DNA of 64,000 bases from an uncultured Helicobacteraceae bacterium (GCA_937973585.1 CALJKN010000192.1:57330-121329), one strand, 5' to 3'. Shown: positions 39,201 through 50,414, counted from the stretch's first letter. Notes: generated from the letters alone by a model not told the origin. Translations and numbers: made by a program.

Positions 39201-41627
39201 ATGAAGTGGATTAAATTTTTCGGGGAGCTCAGAAACAGCGACGTAAGCCTAGTAGGCGGTAAAAATGCGAGTCTCGGCGAAATGTATCAACTACTCGTAC
39301 CGAAAGGTATTAGGGTTCCAAACGGTTTTGCTATAACAAGCGACGCATACTGGTCATTGCTTGACAGTGAAAATTTGAGAGAACCTATAAGAAAAGAGTT
39401 GGAAGATATCGATATCACTGATATAGACGTTCTTAGAGTAAGGGCTCAAAGAATTAGAGATATGATTTTTGGAACACCGCTTCCAAAAGAGCTAAAACAG
39501 GAGATAGTGGACGCTTATCATAAACTCTCAAAAGAGTACGGTATGGAGGAGGCCGACGTAGCCGTCAGAAGTTCGGCGACTGCCGAAGACTTGCCTGACG
39601 CATCTTTTGCCGGACAGCAAGATACTTATCTAAACGTTCAAGGTGAAGCAAGCCTAATTCACCACGTAAAATCATGCTTTGCATCTCTTTTTACCGATAG
39701 AGCGATTAGCTATAGAGCCTCAAGAGGTTTTGACCACTTTCAGGTCGCCCTTTCTGTCGGTGTACAAAAAATGGTCAGAAGCGACAAAGGCTCAAGCGGC
39801 GTTATGTTCTCGATAGACACCGAAACAGGTTTTAGAGAAGCGGCATTTATCACATCCGCTTGGGGTCTCGGCGAAAACGTAGTCGGCGGAACGGTATCTC
39901 CGGATGAATTTTATGTATTCAAACCGACTCTCAAAGAGGGTAAAAAACCTATCCTAAAAAGAAAACTGGGTCACAAAGACGTAAAAATGGTCTACACGGC
40001 TCCGGGAAGCAGCCACAAACACCTCACACACAATATCCCTACAACACCGGAAGAATTTAATACATTCTCTCTAACGGACGAAGAGGTATTGGAGCTTGCC
40101 AGATATGCGGTAATCATAGAAGAGCACTACTGCGAAGAGGCCGGCGAGTACAGACCGATGGATATGGAGTGGGCAAAAGACGGTATCAGCGGTGATATAT
40201 TTATCGTTCAAGCGAGACCTGAGACGGTTCAAAGCCAAAAAGCAAAACACGGTGCTAACGTACTTGAGACATTTATCCTAAAGGCTAAAAACGAAGATAA
40301 AAAACTTATCTGCAAAGGGACTCCGGTAGGTGCAAAAATCGGTGTCGGTAAAGTCAGAATCCTAGAAGACCTAAACAGAATGAATGAATTTCAAGAAGGT
40401 GAAATTCTAGTTACCGATAATACAAATCCGGACTGGGAACCGGTAATGAAAAAAGCGGCTGCAATCGTCACAAATAGAGGGGGAAGAACCTGCCATGCCG
40501 CAATCGTCGCCAGAGAGATCGGCGTTCCTGCTCTTGTCGGGGCTATAGGTGCTACCGAAGCGGTAGAAGACGGACAAACTATTACGGTAAGCTGCGCCGA
40601 AGGTGAAACGGGCTTTGTGTACGACGGTGCGCTACCGTACGAGGTAGAAACGCTAGAACTAGGCAATCTACCTAAACTAAAAACAAAACTCTATATGAAT
40701 ATCGGCGACCCTCAAAAAGCATTCGGATTTAGCCACATTCCAAACGACGGTGTAGGTCTTGCAAGGATGGAGATGATTATTCAACACATTCACGCTCACC
40801 CGCTTGCCCTTAGAGATATGGAAAACGGTAAAACAGATATAGCCGACATCGAAGAGATCAAAAAAACAATGGCCGGATACGCAACTCCAAAAGAGTTCTT
40901 TATCAAAAAAATTACCGAAGGGGTCGGTATGATAGCCGCCGCTTTCTACCCAAAACCAGTAATCGTCAGAACATCCGACTTTAAATCAAACGAATACAAA
41001 GAGATGCCGGGCGGACACGATTATGAGCCGCATGAGGAAAACCCGATGATAGGCTATAGGGGTGCCAGCAGATACTACTCTGAGCAATACAGAGAGGCTT
41101 TTGAGTGGGAGTGTGAAGCGCTTAAAAAAGTTAGAGACGAGATGGGGCTAACAAATATGAAGCTGATGCTTCCGTTTGTTAGAACTCCTGAAGAGGGTAG
41201 AAAAGTTCTCTCAATCATGAAAGAACAAGGGCTTGTGCAGGGCGAAAACGGCCTTGAAGTATACGTAATGTGCGAACTTCCGTCAAACGTAATTTTGGCC
41301 GATGAGTACCTAAAAGATTTTGACGGCTTCTCTATCGGCTCAAACGACCTTACACAGCTTACCCTTGGTGTAGACAGAGACGGCGAGCTTGTTGCACATA
41401 TATTTGATGAGAGAAATGAAGCGGTAAAAAGAATGCTGAAAATGGCCGTCAAAGCATGCAAGGATGTAGGAAAATATGTAGGTATATGCGGACAAGCTCC
41501 GTCCGATTATCCTGAAGTGGCTGCATTTTTAGTAAAAGAGGGGATTACGTCTATATCACTAAATCCGGATTCCATGATTAATACTTGGAAAAACCTAGCA
41601 GAAATCGAAGCGGAACTGGGCAAATAA
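39201..41627 (+). CDS. ppsA: Phosphoenolpyruvate synthase
   Basis: PpsA makes PEP from pyruvate and ATP for gluconeogenesis. The 808 residues show an N-terminal ATP-grasp part ([20 protein letters not shown]), the phosphohistidine domain with His432 ([18 protein letters not shown]), and the C-terminal PEP/pyruvate barrel ending [17 protein letters not shown] with the catalytic Cys. AGGAGA lies eight bases before the ATG. It overlaps the next gene by one base (TAATG). Its presence points to growth from small carbon units, for instance CO2 fixed by the reductive TCA cycle (inference). Confidence 0.97.
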   Translation: MKWIKFFGELRNSDVSLVGGKNASLGEMYQLLVPKGIRVPNGFAITSDAYWSLLDSENLREPIRKELEDIDITDIDVLRVRAQRIRDMIFGTPLPKELKQEIVDAYHKLSKEYGMEEADVAVRSSATAEDLPDASFAGQQDTYLNVQGEASLIHHVKSCFASLFTDRAISYRASRGFDHFQVALSVGVQKMVRSDKGSSGVMFSIDTETGFREAAFITSAWGLGENVVGGTVSPDEFYVFKPTLKEGKKPILKRKLGHKDVKMVYTAPGSSHKHLTHNIPTTPEEFNTFSLTDEEVLELARYAVIIEEHYCEEAGEYRPMDMEWAKDGISGDIFIVQARPETVQSQKAKHGANVLETFILKAKNEDKKLICKGTPVGAKIGVGKVRILEDLNRMNEFQEGEILVTDNTNPDWEPVMKKAAAIVTNRGGRTCHAAIVAREIGVPALVGAIGATEAVEDGQTITVSCAEGETGFVYDGALPYEVETLELGNLPKLKTKLYMNIGDPQKAFGFSHIPNDGVGLARMEMIIQHIHAHPLALRDMENGKTDIADIEEIKKTMAGYATPKEFFIKKITEGVGMIAAAFYPKPVIVRTSDFKSNEYKEMPGGHDYEPHEENPMIGYRGASRYYSEQYREAFEWECEALKKVRDEMGLTNMKLMLPFVRTPEEGRKVLSIMKEQGLVQGENGLEVYVMCELPSNVILADEYLKDFDGFSIGSNDLTQLTLGVDRDGELVAHIFDERNEAVKRMLKMAVKACKDVGKYVGICGQAPSDYPEVAAFLVKEGITSISLNPDSMINTWKNLAEIEAELGK

Positions 41628-42718
41628 TGGAGCAAAAAAGCGCCATAAGCTATTTCTATTCGGTATTCATCGCTGCAATAGTAGGCTCTATAGCTATCTA
41701 CTTTTACTCAGGTTGGATGGGGGTCTATCAGACCAACATCCTCTCCGTCTTGGAGCTATCGCTATCATTCGATAATGCCGTTATAAACGCCCTCATACTA
41801 GCCAATATGACCCTTTTTTGGCGAAAAATGTTTATCACATGGGGTATGCTAATAGCGGTTTTCGGGATGAGGCTTCTGTTTCCTATCCTGATAGTCTATG
41901 CTACTACAGATTTAGGTTTTATTGAGGCATTTAGCCTATCGCTAAACAATCCTGTTAAATACGAAGAGGTGATCCAAAACTCACATCATATACTTATGAG
42001 CTTTGGCGGAACGTTTTTGCTGATGGTATTTTTCACGTTTTTATTTGACAAAGAGAGAGAGGTTCACTGGATCGCTTTTATCGAAAAAAGAGCCTCAAAA
42101 TGGGCATCTCTCGGTGAAATAAAAATAGCTACGGTTATGATCACTATGTCCGTCATAGGATATTTTGCGCCAAACGAGGTACTAGCCGGAGACAGAGTGC
42201 TAACCATAGATAAATCCGAGATAGTTTTGGGTATGGTGTATGGTGTTACGCTATATGTCATCATTGAGCTAATCAGAGGGATGCTAGAGGGCAAAGATGA
42301 GAGTGAAAACGAACTTGAAGGGGTAAGTAAACAGGCTCAGGCAAATGCCCTTAAAGGCGGTTTTGCATCTTTTATGTATCTTGAGCTTATCGATGCCTCC
42401 TTCTCTTTCGATGGAGTGCTTGGAGCTTTTGCGGTAACCCAAAATATTATTATTATGATGATAGGGCTTGGTATCGGTGCTTTTGCAGTCAGGTCTTTGA
42501 CTCTGCTACTCGTGGATAGAAAAACGGTGCAAGAGTATAGATATTTGGAACACGGTGCTATGTGGTCTATCGGGATGCTAGCCGTAAGTATGATTATTCA
42601 AATTTTTGTACATCTACCGTCCTTTATCATTACGACGATAGCAATTTTGCCGATTACGGTTGCATTTATAAACTCAATCAGCGCAAATAAAAAACTGTTA
42701 GAAAATCCTGAAAACTAA
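41627..42718 (+). CDS. DUF475/TerC-like integral membrane protein
   Basis: A 363-residue membrane protein with about eight hydrophobic helices. Two repeated family segments, LELSLSFDNAVINALIL and LELIDASFSFDGVLGAF, each with an acidic residue inside a helix, are the mark of the TerC/DUF475 group, linked to metal ion export or tellurium resistance. The start at 41627 overlaps the ppsA stop, so expression is coupled. The stop overlaps the end of the convergent gene by four bases. The transported ion is unknown. Confidence 0.88.
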   Translation: MEQKSAISYFYSVFIAAIVGSIAIYFYSGWMGVYQTNILSVLELSLSFDNAVINALILANMTLFWRKMFITWGMLIAVFGMRLLFPILIVYATTDLGFIEAFSLSLNNPVKYEEVIQNSHHILMSFGGTFLLMVFFTFLFDKEREVHWIAFIEKRASKWASLGEIKIATVMITMSVIGYFAPNEVLAGDRVLTIDKSEIVLGMVYGVTLYVIIELIRGMLEGKDESENELEGVSKQAQANALKGGFASFMYLELIDASFSFDGVLGAFAVTQNIIIMMIGLGIGAFAVRSLTLLLVDRKTVQEYRYLEHGAMWSIGMLAVSMIIQIFVHLPSFIITTIAILPITVAFINSISANKKLLENPEN

Positions 42719-43317
42719 CCCTTTTTAAGGGCTTTTCTAACATATTCTCCAAAGCTCTCCATATATTCCGAAGCTAGTCCGTCTAGCATCTTCATCCGCT
42801 CCCTACCCTTGGGGAGCGAATCTCTTTTTTCTCTCATCATAACCAGAAAATCGGATATACCGTCAGGAATAAGCCGTTCAAAAAATCTCTTTAGATGCTT
42901 AGCTAATGCCGGAGAGGAGCCTGAGGTAGAGAAGGCCATTATAAAATCGTCACGTCTGATTATGGATGGAAATATAAAATCGCAATATGACGGCAAATCA
43001 ACGGCATTACAAAGAACCCCTCTTTTTCTAGCCTCACCGAAAATCCGGCTTTGGAGTTCCTGCGAATCTACCGCTGCAATAACTATATCAACCCCTTCCA
43101 AATCGGAATCTGCAAACTCCCTGCGATAAATAGTTAGATTATTGTTTTCAATGTACTCCTCCATCTTCTCGGAACAATCTGGCGCAACCACCGTAATATC
43201 CTTGGTGCAGTCAAGAAGCCTCCCTATTTTTTCAGACGCTATGGCTCCACCTCCGACCAGAAGTATTTTTTTGCCTCTCATATCTAACATAACCGGAAGA
43301 TAGTGCGAATCACCCAT
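42715..43317 (-). CDS. Siroheme synthase N-terminal type: precorrin-2 dehydrogenase/ferrochelatase-like
   Basis: A 200-residue protein of the CysG N-terminal/Met8 type, which oxidises precorrin-2 to sirohydrochlorin. The NAD loop is MRGKKILLVGGGAIASEKIGRLL. CDFIFPSIIRRDDFIMAFSTSGSSPALAKHLK is the family signature. The ATG at 43317 is preferred to a TTG seven codons earlier, which would overlap hspR. There is no methyltransferase domain, so uroporphyrinogen methylation must come from another gene. It lies four bases after hspR. Confidence 0.9.
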   Translation of the reverse strand: MGDSHYLPVMLDMRGKKILLVGGGAIASEKIGRLLDCTKDITVVAPDCSEKMEEYIENNNLTIYRREFADSDLEGVDIVIAAVDSQELQSRIFGEARKRGVLCNAVDLPSYCDFIFPSIIRRDDFIMAFSTSGSSPALAKHLKRFFERLIPDGISDFLVMMREKRDSLPKGRERMKMLDGLASEYMESFGEYVRKALKKG

Positions 43318-43321
43318 TCCC

Positions 43322-43705
43322 CTACCCTTTTTCCTCAAAAAGGACGACCCTGTAGGAGCTTTTTTTGACTACTATCTGTCTGTTTTTAGGGACCAGACTC
43401 TCTGCTTTTTTTGTGTTCAATTCACATCTCAGCGAATCGACCTCCTGCTGAAGTGCCCTTACCTGATGTTTTAGCTGTAAAACAAGATCCACCCCTGCCA
43501 GATTAACCCCAAGCTCCCTCGTCAGACGCATCACAAGACGTAGATCCTCTACATCTTTTTTGGAGTAGACTCTAATTTTTCCGCTGGTTCTGGATGGAAC
43601 TATGAGCCCCTCCCTCTCGTAGTGTCTGAGAGTTTGCGGGTGAATTCCCAGTAGTTCGGCTACCATGCTAATCTGATATATCGGATCTTCAAAATCTTCC
43701 ATCAT
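43322..43705 (-). CDS. hspR: MerR-type heat shock regulator HspR
   Basis: A 127-residue DNA-binding repressor. The N-terminal winged helix (YQISMVAELLGIHPQTLRHYEREGLI, about 10-35) and following coiled coil (LVLQLKHQVRALQQEVDSLR) match HspR. In Campylobacter and Helicobacter it is encoded with cbpA and represses chaperone operons. Two ATG codons are adjacent (43705 and 43702); GGGGAG favours the second. No HAIR-type inverted repeat (CTTGAGT/ACTCAAG) was seen upstream of cbpA. Confidence 0.9.
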   Translation of the reverse strand: MMEDFEDPIYQISMVAELLGIHPQTLRHYEREGLIVPSRTSGKIRVYSKKDVEDLRLVMRLTRELGVNLAGVDLVLQLKHQVRALQQEVDSLRCELNTKKAESLVPKNRQIVVKKSSYRVVLFEEKG

Positions 43706-43713
43706 CTCCCCCT

Positions 43714-44583
43714 TTACGGTAGTTTCTCTTCCATTATTTTTGCCAAAGAGGTATCAAGTGAATCGGCGGATGGTATTAATACGTTTGCCCGTAGATACAA
43801 ATCCCCTTTTGCTTTTGTTTTTCTGTTGATTACACCACGCTCTTTTACCCTAAATCTCTGTCCGCATTTAGTCCCTGCCGGAACTTTTAGGTTTATCTCT
43901 CCATCTAGCGTATTTATAGAGACTTTTCCACCAAATATCGCAGTTTTAAGAGAAAGATCAAACCCTTTTGTCAGGTCATCCCCCTCCCTCTCGTATTCCG
44001 GATTTTTGGCTATCGTGACCTTTAGGAGCAAATCCCCTTTTTGCCCTTGATGGATTTTACCCTTACCTTTGATTCTAAGTGTCTCGCCGTCGTTGATTCC
44101 TGCCGGAATTTTGATATCAAACCCATCATTGTTCAACGATATATGTTGGCTTCCACCAAGTACTGCAACCTCAAACGGAATCGTCACGGTGGCATTGATA
44201 TCCAAATCTACGCCGCCGAAGCCACCAAAACCTCCGAATCCACCCCCTCTTTGTCCTCCAAAGCCGCCAAATCCGCCGCCGCCTCCAAAGATATTCCGAA
44301 GGATATCCTCAAAATCAACTCCTGCACCCTGAGAACTTCTAAAATCATGAAAGCTCTGCCCTCCGAACATATCATCCCCGTACATATCGTACTTTTTACG
44401 CTTCTCTTCATCGGATAATATCTCGTATGCCCCGTTAATCTCTTTGAATTTCTCTTCCGCCTCCGGAGTTTTATTGATATCGGGATGGTATTTTCTAGCT
44501 AATTTTCTATATGCTTTTTTTATCTCATCGGCAGAGGCACCTTGAGTGATCTCCAACGTTTCATATAAACTCTTCTTCGCCAT
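43714..44583 (-). CDS. cbpA: Curved DNA-binding protein/DnaJ-type co-chaperone CbpA
   Basis: A 289-residue type II J protein. The J domain (1-70) has His33-Pro-Asp (KYHPDIN). A glycine/phenylalanine-rich linker covers about 85-125, including GGFGGFGG repeats. The C-terminal beta domains begin [19 protein letters not shown]. There is no zinc finger. The start is ATG at 44583, directly after a possible hairpin that covers its ribosome site. It precedes hspR by 8 bases. Confidence 0.93.
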   Translation of the reverse strand: MAKKSLYETLEITQGASADEIKKAYRKLARKYHPDINKTPEAEEKFKEINGAYEILSDEEKRKKYDMYGDDMFGGQSFHDFRSSQGAGVDFEDILRNIFGGGGGFGGFGGQRGGGFGGFGGFGGVDLDINATVTIPFEVAVLGGSQHISLNNDGFDIKIPAGINDGETLRIKGKGKIHQGQKGDLLLKVTIAKNPEYEREGDDLTKGFDLSLKTAIFGGKVSINTLDGEINLKVPAGTKCGQRFRVKERGVINRKTKAKGDLYLRANVLIPSADSLDTSLAKIMEEKLP

Positions 44584-44624
44584 TATCAAAAGTCCTTTGA
44601 TATTATTTTTTTGCCGTTATTATA
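44584..44624 (-). promoter_or_regulatory. cbpA promoter -10 and start-proximal hairpin covering the ribosome site
   Basis: On the minus strand TATAAT (44619-44624) lies about 35 bases before the ATG. TATCAAA (44596-44602) and TTTGATA (44584-44590) form a perfect inverted repeat around GGACT; a G-U pair gives an eight-pair stem with a three-base loop. The AAAGGA ribosome site spans the first arm and loop and the second arm abuts the ATG. The AT-rich stem could open on heating. Confidence 0.55.
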
Positions 44625-44648
44625 TCAAAAAACTTTAGTCTTGTACTA

Positions 44649-45458
44649 TCAACTTTGGATTAATTTTACTATCCCATTTTCAACTTCAACCTCTCCGTCA
44701 AGCTCCATCTCATAAGCTTTATCGCCGTATACGGCCACAAAATCGGAAAAGCTGGGACGGGTTGCCAAAAACGATTGCAAAGAGTCTCTCTCTAGGCGAT
44801 GCGTATCCGCAAAACCGGATAAAACGCCGAACGAATCCAAAAAATCATCGATCGAAAATATCGGCTTTGCCTTCTTCTCCCTTATTAGCGCATTTGTTCC
44901 GGCGCTTTCATCGATTCTATGCGATAAAACATAAATAGGGATACCGTATTTTAGGGCATACTCGGCTGAGCGGATAGAGCCGCTTTTCGTATCGGCTTCC
45001 GTTATTACGACCGCCTCACTCATCCCTACAACTAGCCTATTTCTATGTACAAACGTATAAGCTCTAGCCCTCTCGCCGTCGGCGTATTCGCTAATAGCCA
45101 AAGAGTTTGAGTAGATATTTTTTAGGAGGCTTGAATTTGACGGCGGATACAATATATCAAGGCCGCACGGCATAACGGCTATAGTATTTTGCCCTGCCCC
45201 TTTGTGGGCTTCCGAATCTATCCCCTCGGCCCCGCCGCTAACTACCGCAAAACCGGCTTTTGAGAGTTTGGACGCAAGCAAAAAAGTATAATATTTGGAG
45301 TATTTTGTAGCCTTTCGCGAGCCGACTATTGCAATTTTCCGTTTTTGCAAAAGCGAAATATCACCGTGATAGTAAATTTGGGAGGGGAGTTCTTTTTTTG
45401 GGATTTTTCCGAATAGACCGGAGAGCGTATCACTATCCAGTATATTCGGGTGGGGCAT
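44649..45458 (-). CDS. dprA: DNA-processing protein DprA
   Basis: DprA loads RecA on incoming single strands in natural transformation. The 269 residues are the Rossmann core without a clear C-terminal winged helix: IAIVGSRKATKYSKYY, LSKAGFAVVSGGAEGIDSEAH, NTIAVMPCGLDILYPP, and SEYADG are family marks. The order ilvC-minD-minE-dprA is also found in Helicobacter. It follows minE by two bases. Confidence 0.93.
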   Translation of the reverse strand: MPHPNILDSDTLSGLFGKIPKKELPSQIYYHGDISLLQKRKIAIVGSRKATKYSKYYTFLLASKLSKAGFAVVSGGAEGIDSEAHKGAGQNTIAVMPCGLDILYPPSNSSLLKNIYSNSLAISEYADGERARAYTFVHRNRLVVGMSEAVVITEADTKSGSIRSAEYALKYGIPIYVLSHRIDESAGTNALIREKKAKPIFSIDDFLDSFGVLSGFADTHRLERDSLQSFLATRPSFSDFVAVYGDKAYEMELDGEVEVENGIVKLIQS

Positions 45459-45460
45459 TT

Positions 45461-45700
45461 TTATTTATCCAGTATTATTTCAACTTCGAGAAGATCGATA
45501 TTTTGGTTGTTATCGGTTTTGATACTGATCTCTTTGACTTTGGTGTATTTTTTTATTACCTCCAAAATCTCCCGTTTAATATCTTCCATATGGGGCAAAG
45601 CATTGCTACCTCTCTCGGTTGCCAGCATTACGGTTAGCCTGTCTTTTGCTACTTTTGCGCTCTGCTCTTTTTTGCCGAAAATAAGATCGATAAGGCTCAC
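45461..45700 (-). CDS. minE: Cell division topological factor MinE
   Basis: A 79-residue MinE. The N-terminal part ([26 protein letters not shown]) includes the amphipathic membrane helix and MinD-contacting strand; the rest forms the dimer domain. MinE drives MinD off the membrane and sets division at midcell. It overlaps minD in ATGA. Confidence 0.93.
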   Translation of the reverse strand: MSLIDLIFGKKEQSAKVAKDRLTVMLATERGSNALPHMEDIKREILEVIKKYTKVKEISIKTDNNQNIDLLEVEIILDK

Positions 45701-46506
45701 TTGAATAGCCCCTTTATTTTAGAGAAAAAGCCGCTTTTTTCACTCAAATCCAAATACTCAACCTCTTCTCCGAGTAGTCGTCTGGCGATACGTCTAAACG
45801 CTTCACCGGATTTTGAGTTTTCATCGTGGACTACAGGTTCTCCGGTGTTTGTACTGGATATAACCTTTTCATCATCTGGGACAACGCCGATTAGTTTGAT
45901 AGCCAATATCTGGAGGACATCTTCGATAGAGAGCATATCTCCCCTCTCTACAAGACCCGGCTTTACACGGTTTACGATGAGGAATTTCTCTATCTCTTCA
46001 CCGTTTATCGCTTTTTCGCTTTTTGCATCCATAATACCGATTACCCTATCGGCATCCCTGACCGCAGAAACATCCGGAGTAGAGATAATCAAAGCCTTGT
46101 CTGCCAAAAATATAGCATGTTCAAAACCACCCTCAATACCGGCCGGAGAGTCTATAATGATGTAGTCAAACTGAGGCTTCATATCCTCCAAAAGCTTTCT
46201 GACTTTCTCTTTATCAAGAACGTGTTTGTCTTTTGTTTGACTGGCAGGTAAAAAGTATAACCCTTGCGTTTTTTTGTCCGCAATAAGTGCCTGAGAGAGA
46301 TTGCAATCTCCCTCCATAACGTTTACCACGTCATACACTATTCTATTTTCAAGACCCAGTATCATATCCAGATTTCTAAGCCCGATATCAAAATCGATAG
46401 CGACTACCCTTTTGCCGTTTTTGGCCAAAGCTGTAGCGACGTTAGCGGCGGTCGTTGATTTGCCGACACCGCCTTTTCCGCTGGTAACCGTAAGGATAAA
46501 ACCCAT
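45697..46506 (-). CDS. minD: Septum site-determining protein MinD
   Basis: A 269-residue deviant-Walker ATPase. [17 protein letters not shown] holds signature Lys11 and Lys16; [16 protein letters not shown] and [15 protein letters not shown] follow. The C-terminal amphipathic segment [12 protein letters not shown] is the membrane-targeting helix. It inhibits FtsZ with MinC, which is not in this window. Confidence 0.96.
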   Translation of the reverse strand: MGFILTVTSGKGGVGKSTTAANVATALAKNGKRVVAIDFDIGLRNLDMILGLENRIVYDVVNVMEGDCNLSQALIADKKTQGLYFLPASQTKDKHVLDKEKVRKLLEDMKPQFDYIIIDSPAGIEGGFEHAIFLADKALIISTPDVSAVRDADRVIGIMDAKSEKAINGEEIEKFLIVNRVKPGLVERGDMLSIEDVLQILAIKLIGVVPDDEKVISSTNTGEPVVHDENSKSGEAFRRIARRLLGEEVEYLDLSEKSGFFSKIKGLFK

Positions 46507-46602
46507 AAAAAGCCTTCCATCTTATTTTTATCGCCTACAAATGAGTAAAAAAACTCTTTGTAGAGGTATAGTCGCAAGCGTCCCTACGACCCCCTGAAGC
46601 TA

Positions 46603-46616
46603 CCCGCTAAAGCGGG
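46603..46616 (-). terminator. Hairpin downstream of ilvC
   Basis: CCCGC (46603-46607) and GCGGG (46612-46616) pair around TAAA six bases beyond the ilvC stop. No T run follows on the minus strand. The rest of the gap to minD contains no gene. Confidence 0.4.
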
Positions 46617-46622
46617 AGAATT

Positions 46623-47678
<1,056 letters not shown>

Positions 47679-47750
47679 CTAAGTGTACAAAAACAGAGCT
47701 TACAAAGGTGTTTTTTGGGTGCGTGAAGGCCGAGTTTTAAGATAATATAA

Positions 47751-48485
47751 TCAGCATGACCCTTGGAGATAATAATCGATAGTGTATGTCAAATCGGTAT
47801 CTTCACCTTTTTTATTATCTCGTAGCCAGACAAGATATGACGGGTCTTTTTTTGCCACACTCTCAAAACTCTCGCCCCTATGTTTTCCAAACATTAGAGT
47901 CTCCAACAAAACAGGCTTAGATGTGAGCTCGATTAGTTTTTTATAGTCACCCGCAACATCAATCAAATGAAAAAAAAGTTTTTTGAGAACGTATATATCA
48001 AACAACGCATTGTGAGCATTCATCATATCCCCAAACTGCGCCACGAGGGCATGGTATTCCTCATCTTTTTCGCTCTTATAAAGCCCCAGAGAGTACCGCA
48101 GATACTGCATCGCATAACTATCTGATTTTAAGAGGTGTTTGGCGCATCTGAAGGTATCTATCACATACCCATTCCACTCTATCCCCTCTTTTTTTGCCAT
48201 GTCGATGTCGAATTTTGCATTGTGGGCTATGACTACAGATTTTTCGGTATTGAGGGAATTTAGTAGTTTTGCCGTATCCGTATCCCAAAAAGAGGGTTTA
48301 TCCGCCACATCCTCTTCGGTAATCCCGTGAACAGCCATGGCACCGTAGCTAATCGGCAAAGGGGGTTTGCAAAAATCGGAGTAGTAATCACACCCGTCTT
48401 TTTTTAGCACACCCAAAGCTATCTGGCATATTCTGTCGTTTTCTCCGCCTCCGGTCGTCTCCGTATCAAATAGTACAAACGGCAA
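47751..48485 (-). CDS. DEDDh 3'-5' exonuclease with C-terminal DUF3820-like part
   Basis: A 244-residue exonuclease of the polymerase III epsilon/exonuclease X type. Exo I is FDTETTGG (6-13), Exo II AHNAKFDIDM, and Exo III HNALFDIYV with the catalytic His. After about residue 185 comes FGKHRGESFESVAKKDPSYLVWL, a short module seen alone in DUF3820 proteins and at the ends of some exonucleases. The start must be near 48485, and TTG there is the only candidate before Exo I. One base separates it from the small upstream gene. A repair or RNA-turnover role is possible. Confidence 0.88.
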   Translation of the reverse strand: MPFVLFDTETTGGGENDRICQIALGVLKKDGCDYYSDFCKPPLPISYGAMAVHGITEEDVADKPSFWDTDTAKLLNSLNTEKSVVIAHNAKFDIDMAKKEGIEWNGYVIDTFRCAKHLLKSDSYAMQYLRYSLGLYKSEKDEEYHALVAQFGDMMNAHNALFDIYVLKKLFFHLIDVAGDYKKLIELTSKPVLLETLMFGKHRGESFESVAKKDPSYLVWLRDNKKGEDTDLTYTIDYYLQGSC

Positions 48486-48486
48486 C

Positions 48487-48681
48487 TTATTTTCTTAAAA
48501 GTTCGTTTTTATTTAGATAGTGCTCGCATCCATCTTTTGCTTTCACCTCTACCCAATCTTCCGTTATAGCGAACAGATTACAGGAGCCGGAAGCCTTATA
48601 GTATGCGCAACCGTCGCATTTTGTAGTGTTTTTTGAGAATATTTCAAAGAATTTTGATATTTTTTTAATTATTGTCGCCAT
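48487..48681 (-). CDS. Four-cysteine mini-protein, unknown function
   Basis: A 64-residue protein with Cys22, Cys25, Cys34 and Cys52 in the order CxxC-x8-C-x17-C (KCDGCAYYKASGSCN and KDGCEHY), suited to bind zinc or an iron-sulfur cluster. The first 18 residues are a basic amphipathic helix. GGAGGAAAT before the ATG is a strong ribosome site, so translation is likely. Its stop is next to the exonuclease start, suggesting a shared transcript. No known family was recognised. Confidence 0.75.
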   Translation of the reverse strand: MATIIKKISKFFEIFSKNTTKCDGCAYYKASGSCNLFAITEDWVEVKAKDGCEHYLNKNELLRK

Positions 48682-48767
48682 ATTTCCTCCAAATTATCGT
48701 AGAATAATACCAAAAAGGGGTTCAAACTCCAAAAAATGCTCCGTAATTTGCCGCAAAGGGGTGTGGT

Positions 48768-50267
48768 ATGAGAGGTTTATACCAGAATAATTTTATTCCG
48801 GCTATCGTATTGTTTGCCGTCGGTGTTAGTGTTTTTGTTATCTTGTTTTTCTACTCCACCGGATTCTACCTAATCAAACACCCGACCTTTGAGAACCTAA
48901 ACGGAGTTACGGTCACCCTAACCGCAATTATGCTACTTCTTACTATCGCTTTTGTTTTTATTGTCGGATGGCTTGCAAAAAGGTATTTTATAAAAGAGGT
49001 TGAGGAGAGCTTAGAACTCTCTTTGACATTTAAAAGTATTACCGACAATATGGGTGATGGAGTTATCACTCTCGATAAAAACGGGGTTATCACATTTGCA
49101 AACACAAAAGCATGCATCATACTAGGTTATTCGCAAAACGAGCTGGTCGGAGAAAACGCCCATTCTCTCATCCACTACGAGACAAAAGACGGAAGATTCG
49201 TCTCAAACGAAGATTGTCCGACGATGAAAAAACTCAAAGAGAATCTGGAATACTCCTGTGAAGACGATACCTATATAAAAAAAGACAAATCAAAAATCGA
49301 TGTCGCATATAAAGCGACTCCACTAATCGTAAACGGTGCAACCAAAGGGTCTATCATCCTGTTTTCCGACATCACCGAAAAAAAGAAAAATATCAAAAAA
49401 CTAAAACTCTCGGATACGATAGTAAAAAATATCCACGAAGGGGTAATAGTAGCCGACAAATACGGCGATATCGTATTTGCAAACAACTTCATCAGAACGG
49501 TAACCGGATACACACCGGAAGAGCTTATCGGTGAGAACCCTAAAATCCTAAAATCCGGCAAACATGATGAAAAATTCTACGAAGCGATGTGGGAGCGAAT
49601 CAATAAAGACGGGTGTTGGCAAGGGGAGATATGGAATAAAAGAAAAGACGGCGAGGTATATGCCGAATGGATCACTATAACGGCAGTAACCGCCGAATCG
49701 GTATACTATGTGGCGGTGTTTAGCGACATTACCGATAAAAAACTGCAAGAGATAGAACTTGTAAAAGCAAAAGAGCTATTTGAGTTGCAGGCTACCTATG
49801 ATGGGATGACAAAGCTATATAACAGACAAAAAACCGAAGATATACTCAAAATAGAGATAGATAGATCCAGACGCTACGGGATAGAGTTATCTGTTTTGAT
49901 GCTAGATATAGACGATTTCAAAAAAATAAACGACACATACGGTCATCCGACCGGCGACACGGTTCTCAGAGAGATTTCGAGACTAATACGAAAATGCATC
50001 AGAAAAACAGATTATGCCGGCAGATGGGGCGGGGAGGAGTTTATCGTCATCGCACCCCATACCGATCTTAAAGGCGCATCCGTATTTGCCGAAAGTATCA
50101 GGGAGATAGTAGAGGCGACCGATTTTGCAGGGGTCGGAAGGGTTACGTGTAGTATCGGGGCTACCTATTTTCAAAAAACAGACAACGAAGAGTCAGTCGT
50201 AAAAAGGGCAGATGAGGCACTATATGAGTCCAAAAAAGACGGTAAAAATAGAGTCACACTCTTGTGA
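48768..50267 (+). CDS. Membrane diguanylate cyclase with two PAS domains
   Basis: A 499-residue protein with two membrane helices (about 9-33 and 46-68), two PAS domains (about 85-205 and 212-330), and a GGDEF domain (about 345-499). The active loop is GGEEF (421-425), an active variant, preceded by the inhibitory-site motif RKTD (412-415) at the standard spacing of five. It should make cyclic di-GMP and be product-inhibited. The first PAS contains Cys150 and Cys164, which might sense redox (inference). The ribosome site is AAAGGGG. Confidence 0.93.
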   Translation: MRGLYQNNFIPAIVLFAVGVSVFVILFFYSTGFYLIKHPTFENLNGVTVTLTAIMLLLTIAFVFIVGWLAKRYFIKEVEESLELSLTFKSITDNMGDGVITLDKNGVITFANTKACIILGYSQNELVGENAHSLIHYETKDGRFVSNEDCPTMKKLKENLEYSCEDDTYIKKDKSKIDVAYKATPLIVNGATKGSIILFSDITEKKKNIKKLKLSDTIVKNIHEGVIVADKYGDIVFANNFIRTVTGYTPEELIGENPKILKSGKHDEKFYEAMWERINKDGCWQGEIWNKRKDGEVYAEWITITAVTAESVYYVAVFSDITDKKLQEIELVKAKELFELQATYDGMTKLYNRQKTEDILKIEIDRSRRYGIELSVLMLDIDDFKKINDTYGHPTGDTVLREISRLIRKCIRKTDYAGRWGGEEFIVIAPHTDLKGASVFAESIREIVEATDFAGVGRVTCSIGATYFQKTDNEESVVKRADEALYESKKDGKNRVTLL

Positions 50268-50317
50268 TGTTCTCTACCAAAAATAGTTTTTAGTTTTTTA
50301 CCCTTACGCACGCTTAA

Positions 50318-50407
50318 GCGTATTCTCCCGGATACGCAGGTAGTTTTAGGGGGATACAAGGGACATTTATGTCCCTGCCATAGATACGGGCTTAGCTCGC
50401 ATCTATG
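50318..50407. terminator. Group of hairpins between convergent GGDEF and DUF3108 genes
   Basis: Three stems lie in a 147-base gap: GCGTAT/ATACGC (50318-50337), a perfect eight-pair AGGGACAT-TT-ATGTCCCT (50359-50376), and a long imperfect stem from CATAGAT to ATCTATG around TTA (50379-50407). They presumably end transcription from both sides. No gene fits here. Confidence 0.5.
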
Positions 50408-50414
50408 CGTAATA

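Noticed and set aside
44041..44418. Long plus-strand open frames over cbpA
   Set aside because: They are shadows of the glycine-rich linker; the minus-strand J protein is clear.
43705..44650. HspR-binding HAIR element upstream of cbpA
   Set aside because: No CTTGAGT/ACTCAAG-like inverted repeat was visible between dprA and cbpA.
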